In this document: positions 11,082 to 18,856 of the stretch, piece after piece
Layout: every line of letters begins with the position of its first letter
How positions within the stretch are numbered: the first letter of the stretch is position 1
Source of the DNA: Stenotrophomonas sp. ATCM1_4
GTDB taxonomy: Bacteria > Pseudomonadota > Gammaproteobacteria > Xanthomonadales > Xanthomonadaceae
Direction of reading: 5' to 3'
Assembly (NCBI RefSeq): GCF_004348115.1
Contig: NZ_QPFB01000001.1
Location: forward strand, 2,868,028-2,932,027
Length of the DNA: 64,000 nucleotides
Translations under genes and position numbers: made by a program
The notes under the pieces: generated by a model
Database searches by the model: none
The model's input: the letters and a program-made list of their open reading frames with translations, nothing else
Told to the model about the DNA's origin: nothing

Positions 11082-11341
11082 GGCCGGATCACCACGATGT
11101 CAGCGGCCTCGGGGAACTTCATCGCCAGCCGGCCCCGTGCCTCCTGGTCCACGCGCGTGGCCTGGGCCAGGGTGGCCTGCTCCAGCTGCAGGCGACCGAA
11201 CTCGATGTTCAGCTCGTCGCGGGCGTGCTCGAGCCGGGACAGTTCGACGAACAGCTGCCGATGGCGATGGCGCATGAACACCACCCCGATCGCCGAGGCG
11301 ATGGTGCAGGCCAGCAGCACGATCAGCAGCAGGCGGCTCAT
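11078..11341 (-). CDS. ftsL: Cell division protein FtsL
   Basis: FtsL is a small bitopic divisome protein that pairs with FtsB through a coiled coil and activates FtsWI. The 87-residue product has a membrane segment at residues 3-22 ([20 protein letters not shown]) followed by a predicted coiled coil ([18 protein letters not shown] and onward) and a conserved hydrophobic tail ([12 protein letters not shown]). It overlaps rsmH upstream and ftsI downstream by 4 nt each. Size and position are typical, so the assignment is firm although the sequence family diverges quickly. Confidence 0.93.
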   Translation of the reverse strand: MSRLLLIVLLACTIASAIGVVFMRHRHRQLFVELSRLEHARDELNIEFGRLQLEQATLAQATRVDQEARGRLAMKFPEAADIVVIRP

Positions 11342-12324
11342 GCAGCCACCTCGCGTTTCTGGGCAACCCGCAGCACCGCGCTGCGCGAGCGCGGGTTGAC
11401 CGCCAGTTCGTCGTCCTCGGCCTTGATGGCGCCACCGATCAGGTCCAGCGTCGGCACGAAGGCCACCGCCTCGGGCAGCCGGCGGTTGCTCGGCGGGGCC
11501 TTGGCATGGCGGTTCATGAACTGCTTGACGATGCGGTCTTCCAGCGAATGGAAGCTGATCACCGCCAGCCGGCCGCCCGGCTTGAGCCGCGCCATCGCCG
11601 CGTCCAGCCCGGCCTCCAGGTCGGACAGCTCGCGGTTGATGTGGATGCGGATGGCCTGGAAGCTGCGCGTGGCCGGGTGGATCTTGTCCTTGCCGCGCGG
11701 CATCACCGAGGCGATCACCTCGGCCAGTTCGGCCGTGCGGCTGAACGGCTGGTTGGCACGACGCGCAACGATGGCCCGGGCGATGCGGCGGCTCTGCCGC
11801 TCCTCGCCGTAGGTCCACAGCACGTCGGCGATCTCGCGCTCTTCGGCGCGGTTGACCCACTGCGCGGCGCTCTCGCCCGAATCCGGGTCCATGCGCATGT
11901 CCAGCGGGCCGTCTTTGCCGAAGCTGAAACCGCGCTCGGCCACGTCCAGCTGCGGCGAGGACACGCCCAGGTCGAACAGCACGCCGTCCAGGCCGGCGGC
12001 GGTCTGGTTCCAGTCCAGCAGGTCGGCGAAGCTGCCGCGGTAGATCGACACTCGACCGTCCGGCGCGAAGTCGCGCTCGGCCACGGCGATGGCCTCGGGG
12101 TCCTTGTCCATCACCAGCAGGCGCCCGTCCGGGCCGAGCTGGCGCAGCACGCCGCCGGCGTGACCGCCACGACCGAACGTGCCATCCAGGTAAGTACCGT
12201 CTTCGATCACCCTCAGGCCCTGAAGGACCTGGGTGTACAGCACCGGCAGGTGAGCCGCCGGCGGCTGCGACACCGGAGGGTGACCGGCCTGCGCTTGACC
12301 GCGCACCCGGGCACCCCGGCTCAC
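11338..12324 (-). CDS. rsmH: 16S rRNA (cytosine-1402-N4)-methyltransferase RsmH
   Basis: RsmH (MraW) methylates N4 of C1402 in 16S rRNA using S-adenosylmethionine. The 328-residue product contains [13 protein letters not shown], the SAM loop [15 protein letters not shown], the motif [29 protein letters not shown] and the C-terminal [13 protein letters not shown]. The chosen start is a GTG whose first bases overlap the mraZ stop (GTGA). It leaves a 24-residue leader before the conserved domain, so a later start cannot be excluded, though I see no ATG before the domain. Confidence 0.95.
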   Translation of the reverse strand: MSRGARVRGQAQAGHPPVSQPPAAHLPVLYTQVLQGLRVIEDGTYLDGTFGRGGHAGGVLRQLGPDGRLLVMDKDPEAIAVAERDFAPDGRVSIYRGSFADLLDWNQTAAGLDGVLFDLGVSSPQLDVAERGFSFGKDGPLDMRMDPDSGESAAQWVNRAEEREIADVLWTYGEERQSRRIARAIVARRANQPFSRTAELAEVIASVMPRGKDKIHPATRSFQAIRIHINRELSDLEAGLDAAMARLKPGGRLAVISFHSLEDRIVKQFMNRHAKAPPSNRRLPEAVAFVPTLDLIGGAIKAEDDELAVNPRSRSAVLRVAQKREVAA

Positions 12325-12767
12325 AACTTCAAGTCGAGCAGCCCATCGCCCAGATCCTCGTCAGACAATGTCTGCTGGATCAGTGCGCGATGCGCTTGCT
12401 CGCTCCAAAGTTCGAACTTGTCGCCCATTCCCATCAGCACGGCCTTCTTCTCGATGCCCACCGCATTGCGGTGACTGGAAGGCAGGCTGATGCGGCCATT
12501 GCCATCCAGTTCCAGATGGGCCGCCGAACCGACAAGCTTCTGCTGCAGGGTGCGCACCACGCGCTGCGTGTTGGGCTTGGCCATCACATCGTCCCGCACC
12601 CGTTCCCACTCCTGCTCTGAGTACAACCACAGGCAACCGGCTTCGAACGGGTTGTAGGTCAGTACCAGGCGATTGCCGCTCACGCGCGCGACCAGGTCGC
12701 GGTAGGCGGTTGGCACCGCCATGCGTCCCTTGTCGTCAACCGTGATGGCAGTCTCGCCTTGAAACAC
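12321..12767 (-). CDS. mraZ: Transcriptional regulator and first dcw gene MraZ
   Basis: MraZ is a ring-forming DNA-binding protein of the AbrB/SpoVT fold that represses the dcw operon by binding short repeats near its promoter. The 148-residue protein shows the duplicated domain: [22 protein letters not shown] in the first half and [17 protein letters not shown] in the second, each with the DxxGR motif. It is the promoter-proximal gene of the cluster. A promoter with G-rich repeats lies within about 120 nt upstream, so autoregulation is likely. Confidence 0.97.
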   Translation of the reverse strand: MFQGETAITVDDKGRMAVPTAYRDLVARVSGNRLVLTYNPFEAGCLWLYSEQEWERVRDDVMAKPNTQRVVRTLQQKLVGSAAHLELDGNGRISLPSSHRNAVGIEKKAVLMGMGDKFELWSEQAHRALIQQTLSDEDLGDGLLDLKL

Positions 12768-12832
12768 GACGGCTATACCTGTTTGTCCGCTTTTGCCCAG
12801 GGGGTCATTGAACCACGAAAAACCACAAAAAA

Positions 12833-12856
12833 CCCGGTTTTCCCTCTGATGCCCAC
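12833..12856 (-). promoter_or_regulatory. Candidate MraZ operator repeats
   Basis: Read on the minus strand this stretch holds three G-triplet boxes: GTGGG at 12856-12852, AGGG at 12845-12842 and CGGG at 12836-12833, about 10 and 9 nt apart. MraZ of E. coli and Mycoplasma binds about three TGGG-type boxes at 10-nt spacing just downstream of the dcw promoter. Only the first box is a perfect match, so the assignment rests on position and spacing. Confidence 0.55.
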
Positions 12857-12882
12857 CTTAGCAGCCGACTTTCGCTTGTCAA
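12855..12882 (-). promoter_or_regulatory. Sigma70-type promoter of the dcw operon
   Basis: On the minus strand a perfect -35 TTGACA (12882-12877) is followed after 16 nt by TAAGGT (12860-12855), a fair -10. The predicted start lies about 80 nt upstream of the mraZ ATG. The first candidate MraZ box begins within the -10, so bound MraZ would block RNA polymerase. Confidence 0.7.
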
Positions 12883-12952
12883 CAACTTTCCGTGCACAAA
12901 ATCGCCATAAGCATCAATAGCTTGCAGCAATGTTTAGAGACTTGTTCAAGGC

Positions 12953-12961
12953 TTATCCACA
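12953..12961 (+). promoter_or_regulatory. Perfect DnaA box upstream of the dcw promoter
   Basis: TTATCCACA matches the 9-mer DnaA box consensus exactly. It sits about 70 nt upstream of the dcw -35 element in an AT-richer stretch between the divergent mraZ and NRDE genes. It is a single copy here, so it is not an origin; it could let DnaA adjust dcw transcription. Confidence 0.5.
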
Positions 12962-13096
12962 AGTTGCTGTTTCGTCTCAAATTTTGAGATTTCCATGAAA
13001 TTCAGCACTGTAGAGGCCATGTGAAATCACGCCAGTGGCTACCTTGCCATTCAGGCGGGCATGGCTGGCAACTGCGCAAACAGGCACACTCCGTGC

Positions 13097-13867
13097 ATGT
13101 GCCTGGTCACCCTTGCCTGGAAATGCCATCCCCGTTGGCGCCTGCTGATGGCCGGCAACCGCGACGAGTTCCACGCCCGCCCGACCGCTGCCCTGCACGC
13201 CTGGCCGGATTCCCCGGCAGCGGTGATCGCCGGGCGTGACCTGCGCTCGGGTGGCAGCTGGATGGGAATCAATGGCAACGGGCACGCCGCCGTGGTCACC
13301 AATGTCCGTGACCCGACCGCCGCAACCGGCGGCCCCTCGCGTGGCGAGCTGATCGCCGGCTACCTGGAGGGCAACGTCGGTGCCACCGCCTATACCGACG
13401 CACTGGCCCTGCGTGCGGCCGAGTTCGCCCCGTTCAACCTGCTGGTCGCCGATGCGGACCACTGCGCCTACCTGGGCAACCGCCCCGCGGCCCATCGGGT
13501 ACTGCAACCGGGCATCCACGGCATGTCCAACGGCGCGCTGGACGCGCCCTGGCCCAAGACCCGTCGCCTGATGCAGGTACTGGACGGCTGGCTGGAGAGC
13601 GGCGAGGAGGCGCTGGACGTGATCTGGCAGGCCCTTGCCGATGAGACGCGGCCGCCGGACGCGGAACTGCCGGCCACCGGCGTTCCACTGGAACTGGAGC
13701 GGATGCTCTCCAGCGCGTTCATCCGTGGCCACGACTACGGCACCCGCGCCAGCACGGTGCTTGCCATCGACCATGATGGCCGCGGCTTCATCCATGAGCG
13801 CCGGTTCGGGCCGGACGGCGTGTACCTGGGCGAGCAGCGCGTGGATGTGTCACCGGGCCAGGTGTGA
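13097..13867 (+). CDS. NRDE/TANGO2-family protein
   Basis: The 256-residue product belongs to the NRDE family (Pfam NRDE, related to eukaryotic TANGO2). Bacterial members resemble N-terminal nucleophile hydrolases, and eukaryotic members have been linked to membrane lipid or heme handling; the bacterial role is not settled. The start MCLVTLAW is preferred over an ATG 12 codons upstream because it places Cys2 next to the initiator, the expected catalytic residue. The name-giving NRDE lies at residues 21-24, followed by GGSWMGINGNG and VTNVRDP, all family hallmarks. It is the only plus-strand gene before the rnpB region and is followed by a hairpin repeat. Confidence 0.85.
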   Translation: MCLVTLAWKCHPRWRLLMAGNRDEFHARPTAALHAWPDSPAAVIAGRDLRSGGSWMGINGNGHAAVVTNVRDPTAATGGPSRGELIAGYLEGNVGATAYTDALALRAAEFAPFNLLVADADHCAYLGNRPAAHRVLQPGIHGMSNGALDAPWPKTRRLMQVLDGWLESGEEALDVIWQALADETRPPDAELPATGVPLELERMLSSAFIRGHDYGTRASTVLAIDHDGRGFIHERRFGPDGVYLGEQRVDVSPGQV

Positions 13868-13902
13868 GGCTGCGGGGTTTGCCGGGGTGCTTGCCAGAAG
13901 CC

Positions 13903-13944
13903 GCCCTCACCCCAACCTCTCTCCCGTGGACGGGAGAGGGGCTC
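13903..13944 (+). repeat. Palindromic intergenic repeat, copy 1
   Basis: A conserved head CCCTCACCCCAACC precedes a hairpin whose stem is CTCTCCCG / CGGGAGAG with a TGGA loop. An inverted copy occurs at 42629-42670. The hairpin follows the NRDE gene closely and may serve as its transcription end, although no T-run follows. Confidence 0.65.
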
Positions 13945-14102
13945 GGTGGATCACGCATTCCTGCAACTGAAGCCTGGCATTCACGCTTCGGTGCCCTGGC
14001 GCGATGCAAAGCGAGCCAAGCCATCCCACAGCAGCAGGAAGCCCCCTTTAGTAAAAGGGCGCGCCGACAGGCGCAGGGAATTGGGTGGCCAGAGGCACGG
14101 GG

Positions 14103-14131
14103 CCCAAGGTTCCGCGCCGCGGAACCTTGGG
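14103..14131 (-). terminator. Strong hairpin just past rnpB, possible 3' processing or stop signal
   Basis: A 13-bp perfect inverted repeat (CCCAAGGTTCCGC and its complement) with a 3-nt loop lies 30 nt beyond the mature 3' end of rnpB. No T-tract follows on the minus strand, so it is not a classical intrinsic terminator. It could block 3' exonucleases or act with Rho. Confidence 0.4.
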
Positions 14132-14160
14132 GCTTTGCTCGCCAGGCAGGCGAGGAAAGC

Positions 14161-14515
14161 GGCGGAGCCGGCCGATAAGCCGGGTTCTGTCGTGGACAGT
14201 CATTCTTCTAGGCGCCACGTCACCGTGACGCTCAAGCAACCTACCCGGACCCGACGCGGGCCACGTCATGAGGTCCCTATTTGGTCTTGCTCCAGGTGGG
14301 GTTTGCCGTACCGGTCTGTTGCCAGACTCGCGGTGCGCTCTTACCGCACCATTTCACCCTTACCGGCCCCCCGAAGGAGACGTAGGCGGTATCTTTCTGT
14401 TGCACTAGTCCGTCGGCTCGCGCCGCCCAGGCGTTACCTGGCACCTTGCCCTGTGGAGCCCGGACTTTCCTCGGCATTCCCGAAGGAATGACGCGACTGT
14501 CTGGCCGACTCCGCC
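14161..14515 (-). ncRNA. rnpB: RNase P RNA, class A
   Basis: RNase P RNA is the catalytic RNA that matures tRNA 5' ends. On the minus strand the sequence contains the universally conserved GAGGAAAGTCCGGGCTCC (CR I), ACAGAAAGATACCGCC-like CR IV/V region and the 3' signature ACAGAACCCGGCTTATCGG. The ends are set by the P1 helix: GGCGGAGTCGGCC at the 5' end pairs with GGCCGGCTCCGCC at the 3' end, 13 bp with one G-U pair. The length of about 355 nt fits class A RNAs of gammaproteobacteria. It lies 46 nt downstream of a protein gene on the same strand. Confidence 0.96.
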
Positions 14516-14561
14516 GCGCGCATTGTCGCACGTCCAGCAGGGTTTCTGCCCGACGCTTCGT

Positions 14562-15326
14562 TCATCCGGCCACGGGCGGCACATAGCGCATGCGCTGCAC
14601 GCCAGTGGTGGTGAACGACAGCAGCCAGCCTTCGCGCAGGATGTCGACCTGCTGGAAGTCGGCATGCGCGTCACTGGCCATCAACTGCGCCGACAACGCA
14701 TCCAGCGCCGCCACCCCCCAGTCCCGCAGTGCTTCCTCGGCGACGTCCTCGATGAACGCCACCGGCGGCAGCGGCCAGTTGTCGTACAGCAGCAGGACGT
14801 TGCACGGCTGTACCGCGAACGCCGGCTTGTGCAGCACCTCGCGTTTCTTCTGCACCGCCCAGCGCATCACCTCCACCCACAGCCGCTCCGGCTCATCGCC
14901 GATCCAGGGACTGCCTTCGTAGGTATCGGCCAGCAGTTGCCGCATCAACGGGCTGTCCCACTCCGCCCGTCCATCCCCCTGACGGTGATGCGCCGCCGGG
15001 CGGACCCAGCCGGAGTTGATACCGCTCAGCTTGGCCTGCAGCTGCTTGAAGCTCTCCGGCACCACCTCCATGCATTCCACGCCCACCCGCCCGGTTCCGG
15101 TATCGACCAGGAAATCCGGGCTTTCGCGCTTGTGCACCTGCACCGGGTACGCCAACTGCGGGGACCAGGCAGTCAGCCAGCGGGTCATCATCCAGCGTTC
15201 GCGCTGCTCCTTGGCCTGGCTGCCCGTGGCCACGGCCAATGGATGCTCGCGCAGGTCCAGTTGCCCGCGCAGGCTGGCGGCGTCGGCCGCCGCCCACCAC
15301 GCCTCAGTCGTTGCCGCCCTGTCCAT
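14562..15326 (-). CDS. Hypothetical protein between rsmI and rnpB
   Basis: I do not recognise this family. The 254-residue product (start MDRAATTEAWW; an in-frame ATG 7 codons earlier is possible) is soluble, tryptophan-rich and has no signal peptide. The middle holds PDFLVDTGTGRVGVECMEVV, whose D...(V)E-x-x spacing recalls the core of PD-(D/E)XK nuclease-like folds, but the lysine is replaced by methionine, so this is only a hint. A later segment reads CNVLLLYDNWPLPPVAFIED. It overlaps the end of rsmI by about 23 nt and is probably co-transcribed with it. Confidence 0.7.
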   Translation of the reverse strand: MDRAATTEAWWAAADAASLRGQLDLREHPLAVATGSQAKEQRERWMMTRWLTAWSPQLAYPVQVHKRESPDFLVDTGTGRVGVECMEVVPESFKQLQAKLSGINSGWVRPAAHHRQGDGRAEWDSPLMRQLLADTYEGSPWIGDEPERLWVEVMRWAVQKKREVLHKPAFAVQPCNVLLLYDNWPLPPVAFIEDVAEEALRDWGVAALDALSAQLMASDAHADFQQVDILREGWLLSFTTTGVQRMRYVPPVAG

Positions 15327-16140
15327 ACAAGGCCTTGCGCGGCGCACCGCTCAGTTCGGCCGCCAGCTTGGCGGCGGTGGAGGGAGGCAGGTGCTCGTTG
15401 AGCCTGGCATACAGGCGGCGGCCTTCGGCGACCTTGGCCGCCTCATCGTCGCCGGCGCCCTGCACCATCACCACGAACTCGCCCTTGCGCTGGTTCTCGT
15501 CGGCCTGCACGGTGGCCAGCAGCTGCGCCAGCGAGCCATCCAGCACGGTCTCGAACAGCTTGGTCAGCTCACGCGCGACCACCGCCGGCCGCTCCGCACC
15601 AAATGCCATCACCATGTCGGCCAGCGATTCGGCGATGCGGTGCGAGGACTCGTAGAACACCAGCGTGCCGGTCTCGCTGGCCAACCGCTGCAGGCGGTCG
15701 CGGCGCGCGGCCGCCTTGGCCGGCAGGAAGCCCTCGAACACGAAGCGGTCGCTGGGCAGGCCGGCCACGCTCAAGGCGGCAATGGCGGCGCAGGCCCCCG
15801 GCACGGGGCTGACCTTGATGCCGGCCGCGCGCGCGGCGCGCACCAGCCGGAAGCCCGGGTCGCTGACCAGCGGGGTACCGGCATCACTGACCACGGCCAG
15901 CGATTCGCCGGCCTGCAGGCGCGCGACCACGCGCTGCGCCATCGCTTCCTCGTTGTGGTCGTGCAGCGCGACCAACGGCTTGCTGATGCCGAAATGCGAC
16001 AGCAGCTGCCCGGTATGACGGGTGTCCTCGGCGCAGATCGCCGCCACCGAACGCAGCACCTCCTGCGCGCGCGGGCTCAGGTCGGCCAGGTTGCCGATGG
16101 GCGTGGCAACGACATACAAGGTGGCAACGGTGGTACTCAT
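15304..16140 (-). CDS. rsmI: 16S rRNA (cytidine-1402-2'-O)-methyltransferase RsmI
   Basis: RsmI methylates the 2'-hydroxyl of C1402 in 16S rRNA, the same nucleotide that RsmH (also in this window) modifies at N4. The 278-residue product shows the tetrapyrrole methylase-like fold: YVVATPIGNLADLSPRA at the N-terminus, EDTRHTGQLL, SDAGTPLVSDPGFRLV for SAM binding, PGACAAIAALSVAGLPSD and FYESSHRI. The start is MSTTVATL; a directly preceding ATG (16143) is equally possible, with GGAAA 5 nt before it. It is divergent from lpoA, with an 82-nt shared region. Confidence 0.95.
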   Translation of the reverse strand: MSTTVATLYVVATPIGNLADLSPRAQEVLRSVAAICAEDTRHTGQLLSHFGISKPLVALHDHNEEAMAQRVVARLQAGESLAVVSDAGTPLVSDPGFRLVRAARAAGIKVSPVPGACAAIAALSVAGLPSDRFVFEGFLPAKAAARRDRLQRLASETGTLVFYESSHRIAESLADMVMAFGAERPAVVARELTKLFETVLDGSLAQLLATVQADENQRKGEFVVMVQGAGDDEAAKVAEGRRLYARLNEHLPPSTAAKLAAELSGAPRKALYGQGGND

Positions 16141-16222
16141 CATCGGGATTTCCATGGGCAAGGGTAGAATCCTACCGTTTCCCCCGCCCGGCACCGCCGC
16201 GCCCCCGTCGAACGGACCTCAA
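16141..16222. promoter_or_regulatory. Divergent rsmI/lpoA promoter region
   Basis: The short region contains TAGAAT (16165-16170), a good -10 for lpoA, inside the near-palindrome GGTAGAATCCTACC, which offers TAGGAT on the other strand for rsmI. No clear -35 elements are visible. Overlapping -10 elements would make the two promoters compete. Confidence 0.4.
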
Positions 16223-17947
16223 ATGAACAAGCAAGCCGCTCGGATTTCCGCCCTGTCACTGTCTATGCTGCTGTTCGTGGGCTGCGCCACCACCAGCGTG
16301 GCGCCGACCACGTCGCCTGCCCAGCAGGCCGCCATCGCCCTGCTCGAGCAGGGCAAGCCGCGCGAAGCGGCGCAGCAACTGGAAGCCCAGGCCGCGCAGG
16401 CGCGCGGTGCGGGCAAGTCGATGCTGCTGGCCGACGCCGCCTTTGCCTGGCACGACGCCGGCGACGATGCGCGTGCGCGCATGCTGATCCCGCAGGTGCA
16501 GGTGCGCCAGCTCAGCGGTGCCACCCGCCAGCGGTACCACCTGATGCTGGCCGAGCAGGCCCTGGCCGAGCAGCAGCCGGCGGTGGCCCTGCAGGCGCTG
16601 ACTGGCAGCAATGATCCGTTGCCGCCCGCGCTGCAGACGCGCTGGCTGCTGGCCCGCGCGCAGGCGCTGGAAGCCACCGGCGATGCGTTCGCCGCCGCCG
16701 CCGAGCGCGCCCGCGCCGGCGTGCTGCTCAGCGGCACCGCGCGCAGCGACAACCAGCGCGCCATCACCCGCCTGCTGGCCGGCATCAACGATGCCACCCT
16801 GTCCAGCCGCGCCGCCGCGCTGCCAGTCGGCGATCCGCTGTACAACCACGCCGGGCGCGCCCTGCTCGGCCGTGGCCTGCCGCTGCCGCGTCCGTTCGAC
16901 CGCGATGCCGCGTGGCAGGTCGATACCGGCAAGCGCCCGCCGGCCGACGTCGACGGCTACCGTCCGCCGGTCAAGCTCGCGGTGCTGCTGCCGCTGACCG
17001 GCAACCTGGCCACCGCGGCCGCGCCGGTGCGCGATGGCCTGCTGGCCGGCTATTACGGCGAAGGCCGGCGCCGCCCACAGATCGATTTCCTGGACACCCG
17101 CGGCACCGCCGCCGGTGCGATCGCCGCCTATGACAAGGCCGTGGCCGCCGGCGCCGACTTCGTGGTCGGCCCGCTGGGCCGGGACGAGGTCGATGCGCTG
17201 TTCCACCGCGATCCGCTGCAGGTCCCGCTGCTGGCCCTGAACCGCGGCAAGGATGCACCGCCGCCGGGCAGCGCCGCGTTCTCGCTGGCCCCGGAAGACG
17301 ACGGCATCATGGCCGCCGAATACCTGCTCGGCCGCGAGCGCGGCAACGTGCTGGTGATCGCCAGCAACGACGACAGCGGCCGCCGTGCCAGCGCCGCGTT
17401 CAAGGAGCGTTTCGCCGAACGCGGCGGCAAGCTCGCCGCCAGCATCAATGTCGGCGAAGCCCCCGGCGACATCAGCGCGCAGCTGCGCCAGGCCGCCGGC
17501 GTGGACGCGGTGTTCCTGGCGGTGAAGGGCAACCAGGCGCGCGCACTGGCCCCCCAGCTGGCGCTGTCCGGCCTGGCCGGGGTCAGCCGCGTCGGCACCT
17601 CGCAGCTGGTCAACAACACCGGCAAGGCCGAGGAAGACACCGCGCTGGACGGCACCATCTATCCGAGCGAGGCATGGACCACGCGCGGCGTGGCCGGCCT
17701 GCCGGCCGCCAGCAGCCTGGCCAGCACCCTGCCGACCGCACGTGGCGGTGCCGCCCGCCTGTTCGCCTTCGGCTTCGATGCCTGGAAGATCACCGCCTAC
17801 CTGGAAAAGCTGGCCACCAGCACCAGCGGCGGGCTGAGCGGTGCCACCGGCGCACTGCACCTGGACGGCTTCGGCAACGTGCTGCGCACACCGGCATGGT
17901 CCACCTTCAGCGGCGGCCGCCCGACCCCGATCGGTGATGGCCGCTGA
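16223..17947 (+). CDS. lpoA: Penicillin-binding protein activator LpoA (LppC lipoprotein)
   Basis: LpoA is an outer-membrane lipoprotein that activates the peptidoglycan synthase PBP1A from outside. The 574-residue product begins [21 protein letters not shown], a lipoprotein signal with the lipidated cysteine at residue 21. An N-terminal TPR-like helical region follows, then a periplasmic-binding-protein-like domain starting near residue 250 ([17 protein letters not shown]). The start is the only ATG giving a proper lipoprotein signal; a longer in-frame reading runs across rsmI. It overlaps yraN by 11 nt, the conserved rsmI-lpoA-yraN neighbourhood also seen in E. coli. Confidence 0.92.
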   Translation: MNKQAARISALSLSMLLFVGCATTSVAPTTSPAQQAAIALLEQGKPREAAQQLEAQAAQARGAGKSMLLADAAFAWHDAGDDARARMLIPQVQVRQLSGATRQRYHLMLAEQALAEQQPAVALQALTGSNDPLPPALQTRWLLARAQALEATGDAFAAAAERARAGVLLSGTARSDNQRAITRLLAGINDATLSSRAAALPVGDPLYNHAGRALLGRGLPLPRPFDRDAAWQVDTGKRPPADVDGYRPPVKLAVLLPLTGNLATAAAPVRDGLLAGYYGEGRRRPQIDFLDTRGTAAGAIAAYDKAVAAGADFVVGPLGRDEVDALFHRDPLQVPLLALNRGKDAPPPGSAAFSLAPEDDGIMAAEYLLGRERGNVLVIASNDDSGRRASAAFKERFAERGGKLAASINVGEAPGDISAQLRQAAGVDAVFLAVKGNQARALAPQLALSGLAGVSRVGTSQLVNNTGKAEEDTALDGTIYPSEAWTTRGVAGLPAASSLASTLPTARGGAARLFAFGFDAWKITAYLEKLATSTSGGLSGATGALHLDGFGNVLRTPAWSTFSGGRPTPIGDGR

Positions 17948-18314
17948 CCAGGCCCGGCGTGGCGCAGCGGTGGAAGCTGCCGCGCGCACGCACCTGGAAC
18001 AGGCCGGCCTGCGTTGGCTGGCCAGCAATGTCCGTTATCGGGGCGGCGAACTGGACCTGGTGATGCGCGAGGCCGGCCGCGAAGGCGCGTTGGTGTTCGT
18101 CGAGGTTCGCTACCGTCGTTCCAGCGCATTCGGTGGCGGTGCAGCCTCGGTCGATGCCGGCAAGCGCCGCCGCCTGCTGCATGCCGCGCAGCTGTACCTG
18201 TCCCAGCACGACGCGCTGGCACGCCTGCCATGCCGGTTCGACGTGGTCGAAGCCAGTGGCGAGCCCCCGCGCCTGCACTGGATCCGCGACGCCTTCCGCG
18301 CCGACGACTGCTGA
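17937..18314 (+). CDS. YraN family (UPF0102) nuclease-like protein
   Basis: The 125-residue product belongs to the UPF0102/YraN family, which has a Holliday-junction-resolvase/PD-(D/E)XK-like fold and no agreed function. Family signatures are [32 protein letters not shown] with the acidic pair, [14 protein letters not shown] with the ExR/K-type motif and the C-terminal [10 protein letters not shown]. The start MAADQARRG overlaps the end of lpoA by 11 nt, so coupled translation is likely. The stop overlaps the next gene by TGATG. Confidence 0.93.
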   Translation: MAADQARRGAAVEAAARTHLEQAGLRWLASNVRYRGGELDLVMREAGREGALVFVEVRYRRSSAFGGGAASVDAGKRRRLLHAAQLYLSQHDALARLPCRFDVVEASGEPPRLHWIRDAFRADDC

Positions 18315-18856
18315 TGCCCAGTGTCTTCACCCATGCCGCGGTCCCGCTGGCGCTGTGGTGCGCGAGCGAACGCGGGCGCATTTCCGCCCGCCTGCTCGGC
18401 GCCGGCGTAGCGGCGGCGATGCTGCCCGATGCCGACGTGCTCGCCTTCGCCGTGCACATTCCCTATGCCGATGCCTTCGGTCATCGCGGCGCGAGCCATT
18501 CGCTGCTGTTCGCCGCCGTGCTGGGTCTGGTGGCATGCGCGTTGTCGCCGTGGCTACGCGCCAGCCGGGTGCAGGCGGCTGCGTTCGTGTCCGCCTGCGC
18601 GCTGTCGCATCCGCTGCTGGACGCCTTCACCTCGGGCGGGCTGGGCGTGGCGTTGTGGTGGCCGTGGAGCGAGCAGCGCCTGTTCGCGCCGTGGCGCCCC
18701 ATCCGCGTTTCGCCCTTCGCCAATAATTTCTTCAGCGCCCGCGGGCTGCAGACCGTGCTGTCGGAACTGCGCTGGGTATGGCTGCCGCTGTTCTCCTGCG
18801 TGCTGGGCTGGAAGCTGGTCCAGCACCGCGCGCCCACCGATCAGACATCCCCATGA
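18314..18856 (+). CDS. YdjM-like (DUF457) inner-membrane metal-dependent hydrolase family protein
   Basis: The 180-residue product fits the DUF457/YdjM family of small membrane proteins described as putative metal-dependent hydrolases. It starts [14 protein letters not shown] and has about four hydrophobic segments. Conserved polar motifs are MLPDADVLAF, GHRGASHSLLF and LSHPLLDAFTSGG, whose His and Asp residues resemble a metal site. The start is fixed by a 1-nt overlap with the yraN stop (TGATG), and its own stop overlaps the following flavoprotein gene (ATGA). The substrate is unknown; members in enterobacteria are often SOS-controlled, but I saw no LexA box here. Confidence 0.82.
   Translation: MPSVFTHAAVPLALWCASERGRISARLLGAGVAAAMLPDADVLAFAVHIPYADAFGHRGASHSLLFAAVLGLVACALSPWLRASRVQAAAFVSACALSHPLLDAFTSGGLGVALWWPWSEQRLFAPWRPIRVSPFANNFFSARGLQTVLSELRWVWLPLFSCVLGWKLVQHRAPTDQTSP

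Larger units (their letters stand above)
12768..13096. other. 329-nt divergent intergenic region
   Basis: This gene-free stretch between mraZ (minus) and the NRDE gene (plus) is clearly more AT-rich than its surroundings. It contains the dcw promoter, the MraZ-like repeats and the DnaA box described separately. I saw no clear sigma70 promoter or Shine-Dalgarno sequence for the plus-strand gene. Confidence 0.6.
13868..14160. other. Intergenic region with repeat and hairpins
   Basis: Between the NRDE gene and the 3' end of rnpB there is no convincing gene. It holds a CTCACCCCAACC-type palindromic repeat (13903-13944), a small hairpin CCCTTT-AGTA-AAAGGG (14044-14059) and a 13-bp perfect stem at 14103-14131 near the 3' end of rnpB. 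Confidence 0.6.

Noticed and set aside
9444-11399. 651-residue plus-strand frame opposite ftsI, ftsL and rsmH
   Set aside because: It is a shadow of the ftsI codon pattern; ftsI has all its catalytic motifs on the other strand.
12953-12961. DnaA box as sign of a replication origin
   Set aside because: Only one box is seen, and there is no dnaA, dnaN or cluster of boxes and no AT-rich unwinding element.
13903-13944. Repeat taken as part of a CRISPR array
   Set aside because: It occurs singly with no spacer-repeat periodicity and no cas genes nearby.
16256-18028. 590-residue minus-strand frame opposite lpoA
   Set aside because: No homology features, and lpoA on the plus strand has a lipoprotein signal and domain motifs.
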